Assembly: GCA_903839405.1 (NCBI GenBank)
Contig: CAIMCD010000014.1
Coordinates: 124,001-188,000 of the forward strand
Direction: 5' to 3'
DNA from: an uncultured Chlorobiaceae bacterium
GTDB taxonomy: Bacteria; Bacteroidota; Chlorobiia; Chlorobiales; Chlorobiaceae
Length of the DNA stretch: 64,000 nucleotides
Shown here: in pieces, positions 20,301 to 29,290 of the stretch
Layout: every line of letters begins with the position of its first letter
Position numbering within the stretch: the stretch's first letter is position 1
Translations under genes and position numbers: made by a program
Notes under the pieces: model-generated
Told to the model about the DNA's origin: nothing
Seen by the model: the letters and a program-made list of their open reading frames with translations, nothing else
Databases searched by the model: none

Positions 20301-21756
20301 AGCGCTGAACCGCCTCATAGCTTCGTGCAGAGCGGCCTCTGACTCCATCGGCCATTTGCTTGCAAACTTCACGCAGTAGGTGACGACGAACCTCTACAGG
20401 CAACTGAGAAGGGTCTCCGCCTTCAAAAATAATTTCTGGCGCTACTTTACGAACTCGCTCTCGAATCCTTTCATCCAGAATTGAGAGCCAGGGCAGAATC
20501 GGACGCAGTGTAGGCACAACAATCTCCATGCCGTACTGATTACGAAAAAAGAGCGCTTCAATGTTTCGGCGCGATGTTTCACGCTTGAGTAGTTCAGCAA
20601 ACCACTCAGCGGTGAGGTACTCCCGTACTGAGCGATGATGAAAGCGTACCGTGCCATAAATCTCCTGATCGAATACGGGACGTGACAGCAAAATCGACGT
20701 TTCCATACTATCCCAATCGGAAAGCAAGGATTGCGCGGCAATCCCTTTGGTATTATCTGCTCCGTCGGGAACCCTGATTAACGTGTCACGAGTTAACGTG
20801 GTTGCTGCTGCCAAAAGCCTTGCTCCCTGACGAGCACGCTCTGTTGAAAGTGGTCGGACATCATCTCGATTTTGATCACGTTCAGCCAGCCTTCTCTCAA
20901 TACTGCTTTGCATAATCTCAAGGCGACTTCCAATCCGACTTTTGGCTTTCCAGAATTCAGTAAGTTCCTCCAAATCCTGAGGACGCGATGTAAACGATTG
21001 GGCTTCTGCACGTTCGACTGCGTCGAGAAAAGCTTTGCTCTCCTCAATTCCTCGGGCCTTGGCAAACACAGCAATCTGTAGAGACGAAAGATCATCGAAC
21101 GAAACGATTTTAAAACCCGGTTTAGCATTGTCTTGCGGTTCAGTTTCAGTCTGTACGGTTCCATCAGGGCCATCACCCTCACCCTCCAGATTATGTACCA
21201 ATATGGTAGCAGGCAAATAAGGCAGGTGAGTAGTGCAGTAGGCAAGATCAGACTTTGGCCGCCACGCTGTTGTTCGACTGGTTATGACGATATGCGTCCG
21301 ATCTGTGGCTGTAGTGATCCGCCAGCTCAGCTTGCGGATCGCCAGTTCAAAGTCACCGGGATTTCGAAGACGCGCTTCATCCACCGAATCAAGAAAAAGC
21401 CAACCCTCTTCACCAGACGCCAACCATGCATTAAAGGCTTCATAGCTTCCGACCTCAAAGGCTATCTCGAAATCTCTGGCAATATCTTCCAGCCGGAGAA
21501 AAAACGCAGGCTTTCCCTGCTCCCTAAGCTTGCACGCGACATTGCGGATTTCATAAGTTTTGCCCGAACCAGCCTCGGACAAAATGATAACTCGATACTC
21601 TTTGATGAGGTTAGGCCAGTTGAGGCTCCCACCAACAAATGCCCGACTGATATCTACGTCGTCGTTTTCGCTGTTATCTCTCGACAGCTCATGGAAAGTT
21701 CTGTGAAGCTCAATAAAATCGGAAGTGGTTACTCGATCCATTTTTTTATCGCTCAT
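17398..21756 (-). CDS. Giant NACHT/STAND-type NTPase with C-terminal PD-(D/E)XK-like nuclease domain
   Basis: This 1452-residue single-gene protein looks like a bacterial NLR-type immune sensor. Residues about 50-170 form the NTPase: Walker A SEAGSGKT (60-67), Walker B LFLDSVDEA (Asp123, then Asp126-Glu127) and a sensor HIVITSR ending at Arg161. A helix-rich region of over 1000 residues follows, including a charged coiled segment near 850-890, the kind of array that senses ligands in STAND proteins. The C-terminus has RLDLRFYG (Asp1342), VPVELKLAD (Glu1357 and Lys1359), then ENQLCGDYL and a buried strand GIFLLVYCG, matching a PD-(D/E)XK fold. It is flanked by housekeeping genes and has no partner genes. 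Function as phage defence is inferred. Confidence 0.75.
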   Translation of the reverse strand: MSDKKMDRVTTSDFIELHRTFHELSRDNSENDDVDISRAFVGGSLNWPNLIKEYRVIILSEAGSGKTYEIRNVACKLREQGKPAFFLRLEDIARDFEIAFEVGSYEAFNAWLASGEEGWLFLDSVDEARLRNPGDFELAIRKLSWRITTATDRTHIVITSRTTAWRPKSDLAYCTTHLPYLPATILVHNLEGEGDGPDGTVQTETEPQDNAKPGFKIVSFDDLSSLQIAVFAKARGIEESKAFLDAVERAEAQSFTSRPQDLEELTEFWKAKSRIGSRLEIMQSSIERRLAERDQNRDDVRPLSTERARQGARLLAAATTLTRDTLIRVPDGADNTKGIAAQSLLSDWDSMETSILLSRPVFDQEIYGTVRFHHRSVREYLTAEWFAELLKRETSRRNIEALFFRNQYGMEIVVPTLRPILPWLSILDERIRERVRKVAPEIIFEGGDPSQLPVEVRRHLLREVCKQMADGVRGRSARSYEAVQRFANPDLTDEVRELIQHYADNHVLTEYLLRMVWLGELAGAKPEAMKVALMPNAEKNARISAFYAVNAIGSREDQVHVRQSFLTEASELNRKWLAELLKDLKPTEETFSWLLACLEKSETKEPFHFAYDHLTDAVTEFVASADIELLPRLVTGLNTLLDSPPIVAEYCEVSKKFQWLIKPACKGVDRLILARHSASLEPDVLAILRKCSVVRGHGSNDLPEVKTEFSKLVPEWPELNRALFWFEVQRSREAVDRKPEQRLTDHWAAGAWRALWKFDISDFDYVAEEISRQTFLDNRLVALSLAFNLYKEANQPQSWRVLIEKLVENHNELKERLRNYLNPPAQSQELVKNAQKQAERIKQAEAHRKKQESIHLDWKQYFNDNLDEARAELRDKPGTITNPLWYLFHQTRKKNNTGRWTEYNWKTLIPEYGEEVARFYRDGTVSFWRHHEPVLRSEGTPLNETPWAIIVGLTGLEIEAIESNEWPKSLNSAEVELASKYASFELNGFPTWFPKLFEMHPKIVGDFLMQEVRYELSIEQPETDTNYVINKVKWTGQWAWDQLAPSIYEFLEATEPKNLSNLDELLKIVQGSTLPDELIEELASRKCSVIDELDHLARWFGVWINVAPEAAIASFKARIGAIADPKEQTVFAMTFVTHLFTGRSALRRGEEASTRQAFQTPEYLKSLYLLMHQYIRCQEDIEHTGPETYSPGLRDDAQDAREDLFNLLNKIPGKESFLAMIDIAEAHPDDARRPWIMLDAKRRAEQDGDSEPWSLLQVREFHEKLERTPSNHRELAELAELRLLDLKDDLEHGDRSLASILQRGATQETEMRKFIGRELHEKSFERYSIPQEEELADAKRLDLRFYGKGFDGPVPVELKLADKWTGPQLFERLENQLCGDYLRDNRSNRGIFLLVYCGKKETKHWEVPGSRERVDFAGLIAALQEHWKEISPKFPKIENIKVIGIDLTKRSS

Positions 21757-21883
21757 TAACAGCTCAGCGAGATAGGGAAGATTCAGTACAGGATTTTCTC
21801 AATGCACTTGCAGCAGCACTCTGCAAGTTGATGGTCGGGCAAATACATCGCTCTATATCCTCAACGTTGACCGTCATTGACTT

Positions 21884-22543
21884 TCACCGCCCAATAATAA
21901 CCTCATTGCCGAGTTCGTTGCGGTCACCGGGTTTGAGGGGGAAGTGGGCGGCGAGGATTTCGCCGCACCGGTCAATGGCGGCAGCAATGGCTTTGGCGTG
22001 CTCTTTTTGTTGAAAACCGCCAACAATGGTGGTAACGATCTCCTGCCAGATCTCCTGCTTCACTTTGTCGTTAATGCCCTGATCGGCAATCACACGCACC
22101 GAACGCTCAAAGAGTGAGATGTAGATAAGAATGCCGGTATGCTCAGCGGTCAGGTTAATACCCCGCTGATAGAATGAGTAAACAGCCGCCTCCTCAACCT
22201 CCTCCTTCATATCGGAGGGCTTGACAAACAGGCGCTTCAGGAAAGGGGTTCGTTTAACCACTTCATGCAGCACCATGAAGGAGATACTGAACACGGCTGG
22301 AAAGAGCCAGCGACTCTCATCTCGTTCAAACAGAATTACCTCACTTGCAAAAAAGGTCACAACAAGAGCGGCAAGCAGCGCCACAAGCAGGCTCCCGGTC
22401 ATGGTTGCAAGAGGGTAGTGATAACTGGATGGGACAACCATCACCACAATCTCGCCCGAGGTACGCTTTTCAGCCTCAGCGATACGGGCCTCAATCGATT
22501 TCCGAACGCTATCTGGAAGGAATTTTTCTGCCGGATTTTTCAT
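21884..22543 (-). CDS. TPM-domain membrane protein
   Basis: This 219-residue protein starts at ATG 22543 (MKNPAEKFLPDSVRKSIEARI). It has a TPM domain, split by two membrane helices near residues 45-90: the N-terminal part ends EKRTSGEIVVMVVPSS and the later part carries GILIYISLFERSVRVIADQGI. TPM domains occur in photosystem II repair protein TLP18.3 and in many bacterial membrane proteins of unclear role, some with phosphatase activity. The open frame continues upstream to 22837, but that part is antisense-like low-complexity sequence read from the glycine-rich tail of the next gene. It is the third gene of a lemA-tpm-tpm operon. Confidence 0.82.
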   Translation of the reverse strand: MKNPAEKFLPDSVRKSIEARIAEAEKRTSGEIVVMVVPSSYHYPLATMTGSLLVALLAALVVTFFASEVILFERDESRWLFPAVFSISFMVLHEVVKRTPFLKRLFVKPSDMKEEVEEAAVYSFYQRGINLTAEHTGILIYISLFERSVRVIADQGINDKVKQEIWQEIVTTIVGGFQQKEHAKAIAAAIDRCGEILAAHFPLKPGDRNELGNEVIIGR

Positions 22544-22568
22544 AACGCAACCGTTATTGTTATGCGTT

Positions 22569-23345
22569 TTACCAGTCGCCTGATGCTCCACCGCCGCCAA
22601 AACCACCGCCGCCGCCGCTGAAGCCGCCTCCTCCGCCACCACCGCCGAAACTTCCGCCACCGCCATAAAAGCCGCCGCCCGGGCCACCAAATCCCATACC
22701 GCCACCCCGGTGACCCCGGAAAATCTGGCTGATAAAGTAGATAACCAGCATGATAATAAAGAGGAGGGGAAATGAGGGCTTGCTGCCATTTCCTTTCGGA
22801 TGCGCCTTGGCCTTATACTCGCCATGAACCGCAGCAATAATGGAGGCTACCCCTTGGGAGAAGCCAGCATCAAACTGACCGGCCTTGAAAAGGGGCGCAA
22901 TCTCATCCTGGACAATACGACCGGCCAAGAGATCGGTCAGGCGCCCTTCCAGGCCGTAACCAACCTCTATGCGCACCTTGTGATCATCGCGTGAAACAAT
23001 CAGCAACACGCCGTTGTCAGAGCCCTTGTGGCCAATTTTCCATGCCTCGGCCACTCGTATGGAAAAATTCTCAATCACATCGCCCTGCAGGGAAGGAACC
23101 GTCAGAATCACAATCTGGGTTGACTCACTCTCTTCAAACTGCTGAAGGCGCGCCTCAATATCGGCTTTTGCCTGCGGTGAAATCATTGCCGCATAGTCGT
23201 TCACCCTGCCTGAAAGGGCCGGAACCGCAAGCCCTGCCGCCTGGAGAGCGGTGAAGGAGAGAAGAGGAAGGAGGGCTGCACAGAGAAAAAGAGCAACCCT
23301 CACCCAGATTGACTTTGGCAATGGATTCGTCATGGCGCGTTTCAC
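22569..23345 (-). CDS. TPM-domain protein with glycine-rich tail (YgcG family)
   Basis: This 258-residue exported protein has a signal peptide (about residues 12-36), a TPM domain with GRVNDYAAMISPQAKADIEARL and DNGVLLIVSRDDHKVRIEVGYGLEG, one membrane helix (about 195-210), and a C-terminal tail of about 45 residues made almost only of Gly, Phe and Ser. This matches the YgcG/TPM_phosphatase family often found beside lemA. It starts two bases after the lemA stop (GTG 23345; ATG 23333 is an alternative), so translation is probably coupled. The glycine tail is common in the family but its role is unknown. Confidence 0.88.
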   Translation of the reverse strand: MKRAMTNPLPKSIWVRVALFLCAALLPLLSFTALQAAGLAVPALSGRVNDYAAMISPQAKADIEARLQQFEESESTQIVILTVPSLQGDVIENFSIRVAEAWKIGHKGSDNGVLLIVSRDDHKVRIEVGYGLEGRLTDLLAGRIVQDEIAPLFKAGQFDAGFSQGVASIIAAVHGEYKAKAHPKGNGSKPSFPLLFIIMLVIYFISQIFRGHRGGGMGFGGPGGGFYGGGGSFGGGGGGGGFSGGGGGFGGGGASGDW

Positions 23346-23347
23346 TG

Positions 23348-23935
23348 TCAGAATTTGACCGTCGGCACGACTTTAGCGGCTGCATCCGCCTTGAAATACT
23401 CCTTCGCTTTCAGCTTCAAGAGAAGAGAGTTGGTCATCGATTCCGGAAACTTCCTGATGGAGAAGTTAAAGGTTGCAACGGTCTCATTGTACCGCTGACG
23501 GGCTACGCTGATGCGGTTTTCAGTCCCCTCAAGCTGATTCTGCAGATCGCGGAAGTTCTGGTTGGCCTTGAGCTCCGGATAGCGCTCGACCGCAACCAGC
23601 AGGCGCGAGAGGCTTGAGGAGAGGCCGCCCTGGGCACTCGTGAATTTTGCCATGGCTGCCGGATCGCTGAGCATGGCGGGCGTAAGCTGGATGGAGGTTG
23701 CCTTGGCCCGCGCTTCCACCACGGCGGTCAGCGTCTCCTTTTCAAAGTTGGCCGCACCCTTGACCGTTGCCACCAGATTCGGCACAAGATCGGAACGTCG
23801 CTGCAACTGCGACTCCAAATCACCCCATGAGCGGTTAACCGCCTCTTCATTCTGCTGGATACTGTTGTAGCCGCATCCCGAAAGGGTGGTGAAAAAAAGA
23901 AAAAATGCGAGAAGTTTCGCCATTGACCATTTCAT
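23348..23935 (-). CDS. lemA: LemA family protein
   Basis: This 195-residue protein starts with a signal-like helix ending in LSGCGYN, a probable lipobox (Cys21), followed by the LemA four-helix fold with [38 protein letters not shown] and [10 protein letters not shown]. LemA proteins are envelope proteins of uncertain role, often linked to TPM proteins as here. It is the first gene of the three-gene operon. Confidence 0.93.
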   Translation of the reverse strand: MKWSMAKLLAFFLFFTTLSGCGYNSIQQNEEAVNRSWGDLESQLQRRSDLVPNLVATVKGAANFEKETLTAVVEARAKATSIQLTPAMLSDPAAMAKFTSAQGGLSSSLSRLLVAVERYPELKANQNFRDLQNQLEGTENRISVARQRYNETVATFNFSIRKFPESMTNSLLLKLKAKEYFKADAAAKVVPTVKF

Positions 23936-23977
23936 TGTTACTCTCCTGACTCGGTTTGATTGTGTTGGTTAATCCTG

Positions 23978-24018
23978 TAAAAAAATAGAGGCCCTTTCAC
24001 CCCTTCCGGGGCAAGGGA
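23978..24018 (-). terminator. Probable terminator after the (p)ppGpp synthetase/hydrolase gene
   Basis: In the minus direction a nested stem (CCCTT/AAGGG enclosing CCCC/GGGG) follows the stop codon at 24024 by a few bases. It is followed by CCTCTA and a run of seven T residues. The T-run is offset from the stem, so strength is uncertain. Confidence 0.55.
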
Positions 24019-24023
24019 AACAT

Positions 24024-26228
24024 TCAGCTTATCAGCCGCTCAACCGTAAAGACTCCCGATACTTTTTTCAGTTTGTCCATCAAGGTACTGAGTTTGTCGG
24101 CATTGCGCACATAGATCATCAGCGTGCCGACAAACATCCCGTCACGCGCGTGCAAGGTGATACTGCGAATATTGGTATCGAATTTTGAGATGACCGTCGT
24201 GATCTGGTTGATAATGCCGATACGGTCCTCGCCGACAATCTTGATGCCGGCAAGAAAATCGGTCTCGACCTTCCGGTTCCATGAAACCGAAACAACCCGC
24301 TCGCTTTTGAGCAGATTCTCATTACTGACATTGGCGCAGTTCTTGCGATGAATTTTCACCACACCGTCGGAGGTCACAAAGCCGAGCACATCATCACCCG
24401 GCACCGGCTGGCAGCACTTCGCATAGGAGTAGGCAATATTGCTCATGCCGGCAATAATAACCTCCTCCTTTTTAGCCGGCACACCGTCCAGATCCTGATC
24501 CTGTCGGGCTATCTGCAGATAGTCCTGAACCTCGCGCGCCTCTTCAACCGCGGTTTTTGCTGCCGGTTCCGGCTCCTTGCGGGCGTTGTTGGCCCGTTCA
24601 ATAACCTCTTCCCCATTGATCTGCTGGTTGGCCAGGGCACTGAAAAAATCCGATGGGGTTTTAATGCCGTACCGCTTGACCTGGCGAATGATATCGTTGT
24701 CGGGAAAGAGCTTTTTGGTGCCGGCAACCATCTTCTCCCACATGCCTCGCCCTTTCTCGATCTGCTGGCGCCGCTCCTCATTGATGGAGGCGCGGATTTT
24801 GAGTTTTGCACGGTGGGTCACCACAATTTTCAGCCAGTCGGCCTTCGGGCTCTGGTTCTTCGAGGTGATGATCTCAACCCGGTCACCCGACTTAAGCTGC
24901 GCGTTCAGGCGGACAATCTTGCCGTTGACCTTGGCACCAATACAGCCGTTGCCAACCTCGGTATGGATGGCATAGGCAAAATCAATGGGAGTGGCACTAG
25001 CCGGCATGGTTTTCATATCTCCTTTCGGAGTAAAAACATAGATCTCGTCATGGTACAAATTGAGCTTGAAGCCCTCCATGAAGGCCGCGGCCGAATCGGC
25101 ATCCTTGATAAGCTCCCTCGCCCAGCGAAGGAAGGAGTCGATGTTGGCATCATCCCTTGAAATTTTCTCCTTGTAGCGCCAGTGGGCCGCAACGCCAAGT
25201 TCGGCAAACTCATGCATCCGCTTGGTGCGGATCTGCAGCTCGATCATGTTGCCCCTCGGGCCGATAATGGCTGAATGGAGCGACTGATAGCCGTTGTGCT
25301 TGGGGATGGAGATATAGTCCTTGAAGTGCTGCGGAATCGGCGGATACTTCTGGGTAATGAAGCCGTAAACCGCAAAACAGTCGGCAATGCTCTCGGTATC
25401 AACAATGACGCGAATACCGTAGAGATCGTGAATATCCTCAAAGGTTTTGTTCTTGTTGCGCATCTTGTTGTAGATCGAGAAGAGATGCTTGGCCCGACCC
25501 TGCACCTCCACCTTGAACCCCTGTTTTTCAAGATCGGCCGTGATGGGGTCGATCATTTTATTGAGGTAGTTGATCCTCTCTGCGCGGCTCAGGCGGACTT
25601 TCTGCTGGAGAAAGTCGTGCATTTCCGGATCAATGTATTTGAGGGCAAGGTTCTCAAACTCAACCTTCATCTTTCCAAGACCAAAACGGTGCGCCAGCGG
25701 GGCGTAGATATCCCTTGTTTCAAGCGCGATCTTCAGGCGACGATGCTCGGGCAGCGACTCCAGGGTTCGCATGTTGTGCAACCGGTCGCAGAACTTGATC
25801 AGAATAACGCGGATATCCTTGACCATCGAGAGCAGCATCTTGCGGAACCCTTCGGCCTGGGTATTTTCGCGGTTGATCATGATGCCGGAAATCTTGGTCA
25901 GCCCCTCAACAATATCGGCTACCTCAACGCCAAGTTCCGCAACAAGATCTTCATAGGTATAGCCGCTGTCCTCAATAACATCGTGCAGAAGCGCGGCAGC
26001 AACGGAAACACCATCAAGGGGAAGCTCGGTGAGCAGAATCTTGGCAACTTCAACCGGATGGTAGAAAAACGGCTCGCCGGAAGCCCTTTTTTCGCCTTCG
26101 TGTGCCCGATAGCACATAAAGAATGCACGCTGAATGAGTGACTCGTCAGCGTTTTTAAGATTCTTGCGCGAGAGCTGGAGTATCTCGTGAAGCTTTTTGT
26201 AGTGCTCTTTATCTATCTGGGCTAACAT
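24024..26228 (-). CDS. rel: Bifunctional (p)ppGpp synthetase/hydrolase (RelA/SpoT homologue)
   Basis: This is a full-length 734-residue long RSH protein. The N-terminal HD hydrolase domain keeps the active motif LLHDVIEDS (His82, Asp83), so degradation of (p)ppGpp is expected. The synthetase domain has the RIKHLFSIYNKM-like segment (AKHLFSIYNKMRNK) and HNGYQSLHSAIIGP. Regulatory TGS (EIYVFTPKGDMKTMPASATPIDFAYAIH), helical, CC-type (CQPVPGDDVLGF) and ACT domains follow. As the only copy seen here it probably handles the stringent response alone. Confidence 0.95.
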   Translation of the reverse strand: MLAQIDKEHYKKLHEILQLSRKNLKNADESLIQRAFFMCYRAHEGEKRASGEPFFYHPVEVAKILLTELPLDGVSVAAALLHDVIEDSGYTYEDLVAELGVEVADIVEGLTKISGIMINRENTQAEGFRKMLLSMVKDIRVILIKFCDRLHNMRTLESLPEHRRLKIALETRDIYAPLAHRFGLGKMKVEFENLALKYIDPEMHDFLQQKVRLSRAERINYLNKMIDPITADLEKQGFKVEVQGRAKHLFSIYNKMRNKNKTFEDIHDLYGIRVIVDTESIADCFAVYGFITQKYPPIPQHFKDYISIPKHNGYQSLHSAIIGPRGNMIELQIRTKRMHEFAELGVAAHWRYKEKISRDDANIDSFLRWARELIKDADSAAAFMEGFKLNLYHDEIYVFTPKGDMKTMPASATPIDFAYAIHTEVGNGCIGAKVNGKIVRLNAQLKSGDRVEIITSKNQSPKADWLKIVVTHRAKLKIRASINEERRQQIEKGRGMWEKMVAGTKKLFPDNDIIRQVKRYGIKTPSDFFSALANQQINGEEVIERANNARKEPEPAAKTAVEEAREVQDYLQIARQDQDLDGVPAKKEEVIIAGMSNIAYSYAKCCQPVPGDDVLGFVTSDGVVKIHRKNCANVSNENLLKSERVVSVSWNRKVETDFLAGIKIVGEDRIGIINQITTVISKFDTNIRSITLHARDGMFVGTLMIYVRNADKLSTLMDKLKKVSGVFTVERLIS

Positions 26229-26344
26229 GCAGCATAAACTCCCTGAAGAACATCTTTAAAAGGTAACAGGAAAGCAATTGTGGATTACCATGTATTATCT
26301 TATTTCTTCAGCACAAAACAAACAGTAAAAAATTAACTGCCCCT

Positions 26345-28402
26345 TCAGCCAACCGGCATTCGCCCGATCGCCTGTTCCAGTTTGGTGATCTCGTCACGCA
26401 GATAAGCCGCCTTTTCAAACTCCATCTGCACCGCCGCTTCCTGCATTTCAAGCCGAAGTTCCGCCACCATCGCATACCCTTCAGAGGAGTTCATGGTCTC
26501 AATCAGGCCGGCAAGCAGCCGTTCCGGCTTGGCTTCCAGACCAAACCGTTTTCTCCGGTAACGCTCCTCCGCATCGGCCACACCGGTGGTATCGAGAATC
26601 TCGTCAACCGACTTAACGATTGAACGCGGCACAATATGGTGATCCTCGTTGTACTGCTGCTGAATGGTGCGACGCCTTGCGGTTTCATCCAGCACTTCGC
26701 GGATAGAGCGGGTGATGCGGTCAGCATAGAGCACCACAAAGCCATCAAGATTGCGGGCCGCCCGGCCAGCTATCTGCATAAGCGAACGGGTGTTGCGCAA
26801 AAAGCCCTCCTTGTCGGCATCGAGAATGGCCACAAGGGAGACCTCCGGCAGGTCAAGACCCTCCCGGAGCAGGTTAACCCCAACCAGCACATCAATATCA
26901 CCCGTACGGAGTTCCCGCAGAATCTGGATCCGCTCAAGACTCTTGATCTCCGAATGGAGGTAGCGGGAGCGGATGCCGGTCTTGCGGAAAAAGTCGTGAA
27001 GATCCTCGGCCATTTTTTTGGTCAAAGTCATCACCAGCGCCTTGTGGCCTTTTGCCGTATGGATACGGATCTCTGCCAGGAGATTATCAATCTGCCCCTT
27101 CACCGGACGAACCTCCACCGGCGGATCCAGAAGCCCCGTAGGGCGGACAAGCTGCTCAACCACCACGCCGCCAGAGCGGAACAGCTCATGGTCGCCCGGT
27201 GTGGCGCTGACGCAAATGACCTGCGGCACCAGCTCCTCGAACTCCTCAAAGCGGAGCGGACGGTTATCCAGCGCTGAAGGGAGCCGGAAGCCGTGCTCCA
27301 CCAGAATGGTTTTGCGCGAGCGGTCGCCGCCATACATCCCGCGTATCTGCGGCAGCGTAACGTGCGACTCATCAACCACAACCAGATAGTCCTCCGGAAA
27401 ATAATCCAGCAGACAGTAGGGGCGGTCGCCCTCGGTACGGCCGGCCATATGGCGCGAGTAGTTCTCAATGCCGGAGCAGTAGCCAAGCTCCTTCATCATT
27501 TCAAGATCGTATCGGGTGCGCTCCTCAAGCCGGCGGGCCTCAAGCAAACGGTTATCGGCACGAAGCATATTGAGCCGTCCGGCAAGCTCGTTCTCAATCG
27601 CCAGCATGGCCACCTTCAGCTTCGACTCTTCGGCCACAAACTGCCGCGCCGGATAGATAAAGGCATAGGCATCGGTGCCAAACACCTCACCGCTATGAAT
27701 ATCAAAGGTTTGCAGGCTCTCGATTTCGGAGCCGAAAAACTCTACCCGCAGAGCCAGCTCCTCATGGGCCGGCACCAGATCAATAATATCGCCCCGCACC
27801 CGGAACTTCCCCGGCCCAGGGTCGCGGTCGTCACGGATATAGTGCAGCGAAATCAGCTCCTTCAGAAAAGCATCTCGATCTTTTTCCATGCCTGAACGGA
27901 GCTCAATAATCTGCGCTTTCCAGTCTTCCGGAGAACCGAGACCGTAAATACAACTCACCGAACTGACCACAATCACGTCACTCCTGCCGCTGAGGAGAGA
28001 GCTGGTGGTGCGAAGCCGGAGGCGCTCAATCTCGTCGTTGATGCGCAGATCCTTGGCAATATATTTGTCGAGCGAGGGCAGATAGGCTTCCGGCTGGTAA
28101 AAGTCGTAGTAGCTGATAAAATACTCAACCGCATTATCCGGGAAAAACTGTTTGAACTCCCCGTAAAGCTGCGCTGCCAGCGTCTTGTTGTGGCTCATGA
28201 CCAGAACCGGCTTATTGGCACGGGCTATAACATTGGAAATGGTAAAGGTTTTTCCGGAACCGGTAACACCAAGCAGGGTCTGGTAGGGGTTCCCCGAAAG
28301 CACCCCCTCACTCAGCGTTTCAATTGCTTTCGGCTGATCGCCCGTCGGACTGTATGGGCTGACCAGCCTGAATTTTTCGTGACCACTTGACTCCATAAAC
28401 AC
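26345..28402 (-). CDS. uvrB: Excinuclease ABC subunit B
   Basis: This 685-residue nucleotide excision repair helicase-like protein verifies DNA damage with UvrA and hands it to UvrC. Features are [14 protein letters not shown], Walker [11 protein letters not shown], the beta-hairpin region [47 protein letters not shown] and a C-terminal UVR motif ([20 protein letters not shown]). Met3 is an alternative start. Downstream on the plus strand the character changes to AT-rich accessory sequence. Confidence 0.97.
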   Translation of the reverse strand: MFMESSGHEKFRLVSPYSPTGDQPKAIETLSEGVLSGNPYQTLLGVTGSGKTFTISNVIARANKPVLVMSHNKTLAAQLYGEFKQFFPDNAVEYFISYYDFYQPEAYLPSLDKYIAKDLRINDEIERLRLRTTSSLLSGRSDVIVVSSVSCIYGLGSPEDWKAQIIELRSGMEKDRDAFLKELISLHYIRDDRDPGPGKFRVRGDIIDLVPAHEELALRVEFFGSEIESLQTFDIHSGEVFGTDAYAFIYPARQFVAEESKLKVAMLAIENELAGRLNMLRADNRLLEARRLEERTRYDLEMMKELGYCSGIENYSRHMAGRTEGDRPYCLLDYFPEDYLVVVDESHVTLPQIRGMYGGDRSRKTILVEHGFRLPSALDNRPLRFEEFEELVPQVICVSATPGDHELFRSGGVVVEQLVRPTGLLDPPVEVRPVKGQIDNLLAEIRIHTAKGHKALVMTLTKKMAEDLHDFFRKTGIRSRYLHSEIKSLERIQILRELRTGDIDVLVGVNLLREGLDLPEVSLVAILDADKEGFLRNTRSLMQIAGRAARNLDGFVVLYADRITRSIREVLDETARRRTIQQQYNEDHHIVPRSIVKSVDEILDTTGVADAEERYRRKRFGLEAKPERLLAGLIETMNSSEGYAMVAELRLEMQEAAVQMEFEKAAYLRDEITKLEQAIGRMPVG

Positions 28403-28892
28403 ATCGCTCCGCTCTTGATACGGTTTTTCCTCTGTTTTTTTTATCCACCACTAAAGAACGGCCAAAGCTATTTGTTAGTTCTTCAACAAAATATCATCTC
28501 CCCATGATACGCTTGCGAGGCCCCGCTTCTTACAACTATTTCATTAAAAAAACAGATTCCAGAGAAAACATGCTCCTCTTTAGCCAATGAAGCGAGAGAG
28601 AGCACAACCTCTTGAACAGTGAGCAAGATAAATGCCAGCGGATGGACGGCAGAGAGGCGAGCGGCGGCAATCCGGCAATGGCAACCTTGGGCAAAATCAA
28701 CAGGTCGACACGCCAGCTTATCAGGATTATGAGCTGAGTAATGAGAGACCAGCACCGAAGCCTGAAGGAGATACAGGGCAGTTTAATGGTGGTAGCTTTT
28801 TTGTTAAGATGAAAGATAAACGCGGTCTTTATTGCTAAAAATGCATCCTTTACTTACTTTTATGCAGAAAATGCAATTAATAGCCTTTTAAA
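28403..28892. other. AT-rich intergenic region upstream of the toxin-antitoxin pair
   Basis: These 490 bases hold no gene I can support. One short plus-strand frame (28632-28838, 68 codons) ends in a plausible protein-like tail (FNGGSFFVKMKDKRGLYC) and might be the remnant of a lost gene. It has no family match that I recognise and no good ribosome-binding site. The promoter for the toxin gene at 28893 must lie near the right end, and that for uvrB near the left. Confidence 0.4.
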
Positions 28893-29261
28893 ATGATTCT
28901 TAAACAAGAAGTTTGGCCTTTAGATGCTTCTTTAGCAACAAGATCAGTGTTTCGCCAGTTTCAAAAGAAGTACCCGCGCGAATACCAATCATGTTTCAAC
29001 AATCTTGATAAAATACAAAAGTTGCTTCGTGAGGGGAAAAGGTTGTCAGAACTTCAATATAATCCATCATTCTTTCGACATGAAACTGACGGGATATTCA
29101 GAATAGGTCAAAGCGGTGTATCGGGAGCAAAAGAGTCGAGACTGTACGTTTTTCTTGAATCCAGTGAACGGGTAATATACCTTTTGTCAATAGGGACAAA
29201 AGAAACCCAGAAATCTGACTTAATCCTGGCGAAAAAAGCAATTCGTAAAATTTTTAAATAA
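28893..29261 (+). CDS. Toxin of a HigB/RelE-like toxin-antitoxin pair
   Basis: This 122-residue basic protein has the size and pattern of the RelE/ParE fold: an N-terminal helix pair (RSVFRQFQKKYPREYQSCFNNLDK split by a turn), then IFRIGQSG and RLYVFLESSERVIYLLSIG strands, then a Lys-rich C-terminal helix. Such toxins are ribosome-dependent mRNA interferases or gyrase poisons. The gene precedes an Xre-type antitoxin gene by 29 bases; toxin-first order is typical of HigBA and related pairs. The fold call is by pattern; no catalytic residues can be assigned. Confidence 0.68.
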   Translation: MILKQEVWPLDASLATRSVFRQFQKKYPREYQSCFNNLDKIQKLLREGKRLSELQYNPSFFRHETDGIFRIGQSGVSGAKESRLYVFLESSERVIYLLSIGTKETQKSDLILAKKAIRKIFK

Positions 29262-29290
29262 AATCATTTAATCAGAAAAGGAGATAGATC

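Noticed and set aside
13550..21800. CRISPR array or prophage near the large NTPase
   Set aside because: No regularly spaced repeats, integrase, capsid or terminase genes were seen; flanking genes are ordinary housekeeping genes.
22544..22837. Long upstream extension of the TPM gene (frame open to 22837)
   Set aside because: It is read through the Gly-rich tail of the neighbouring gene in another frame and gives Ala/Val/Arg low-complexity sequence; the family start is at 22543.
28632..28838. Small plus-strand ORF of 68 codons between uvrB and the toxin gene
   Set aside because: No ribosome-binding site, no recognised family and biased composition; mentioned only in the intergenic description.
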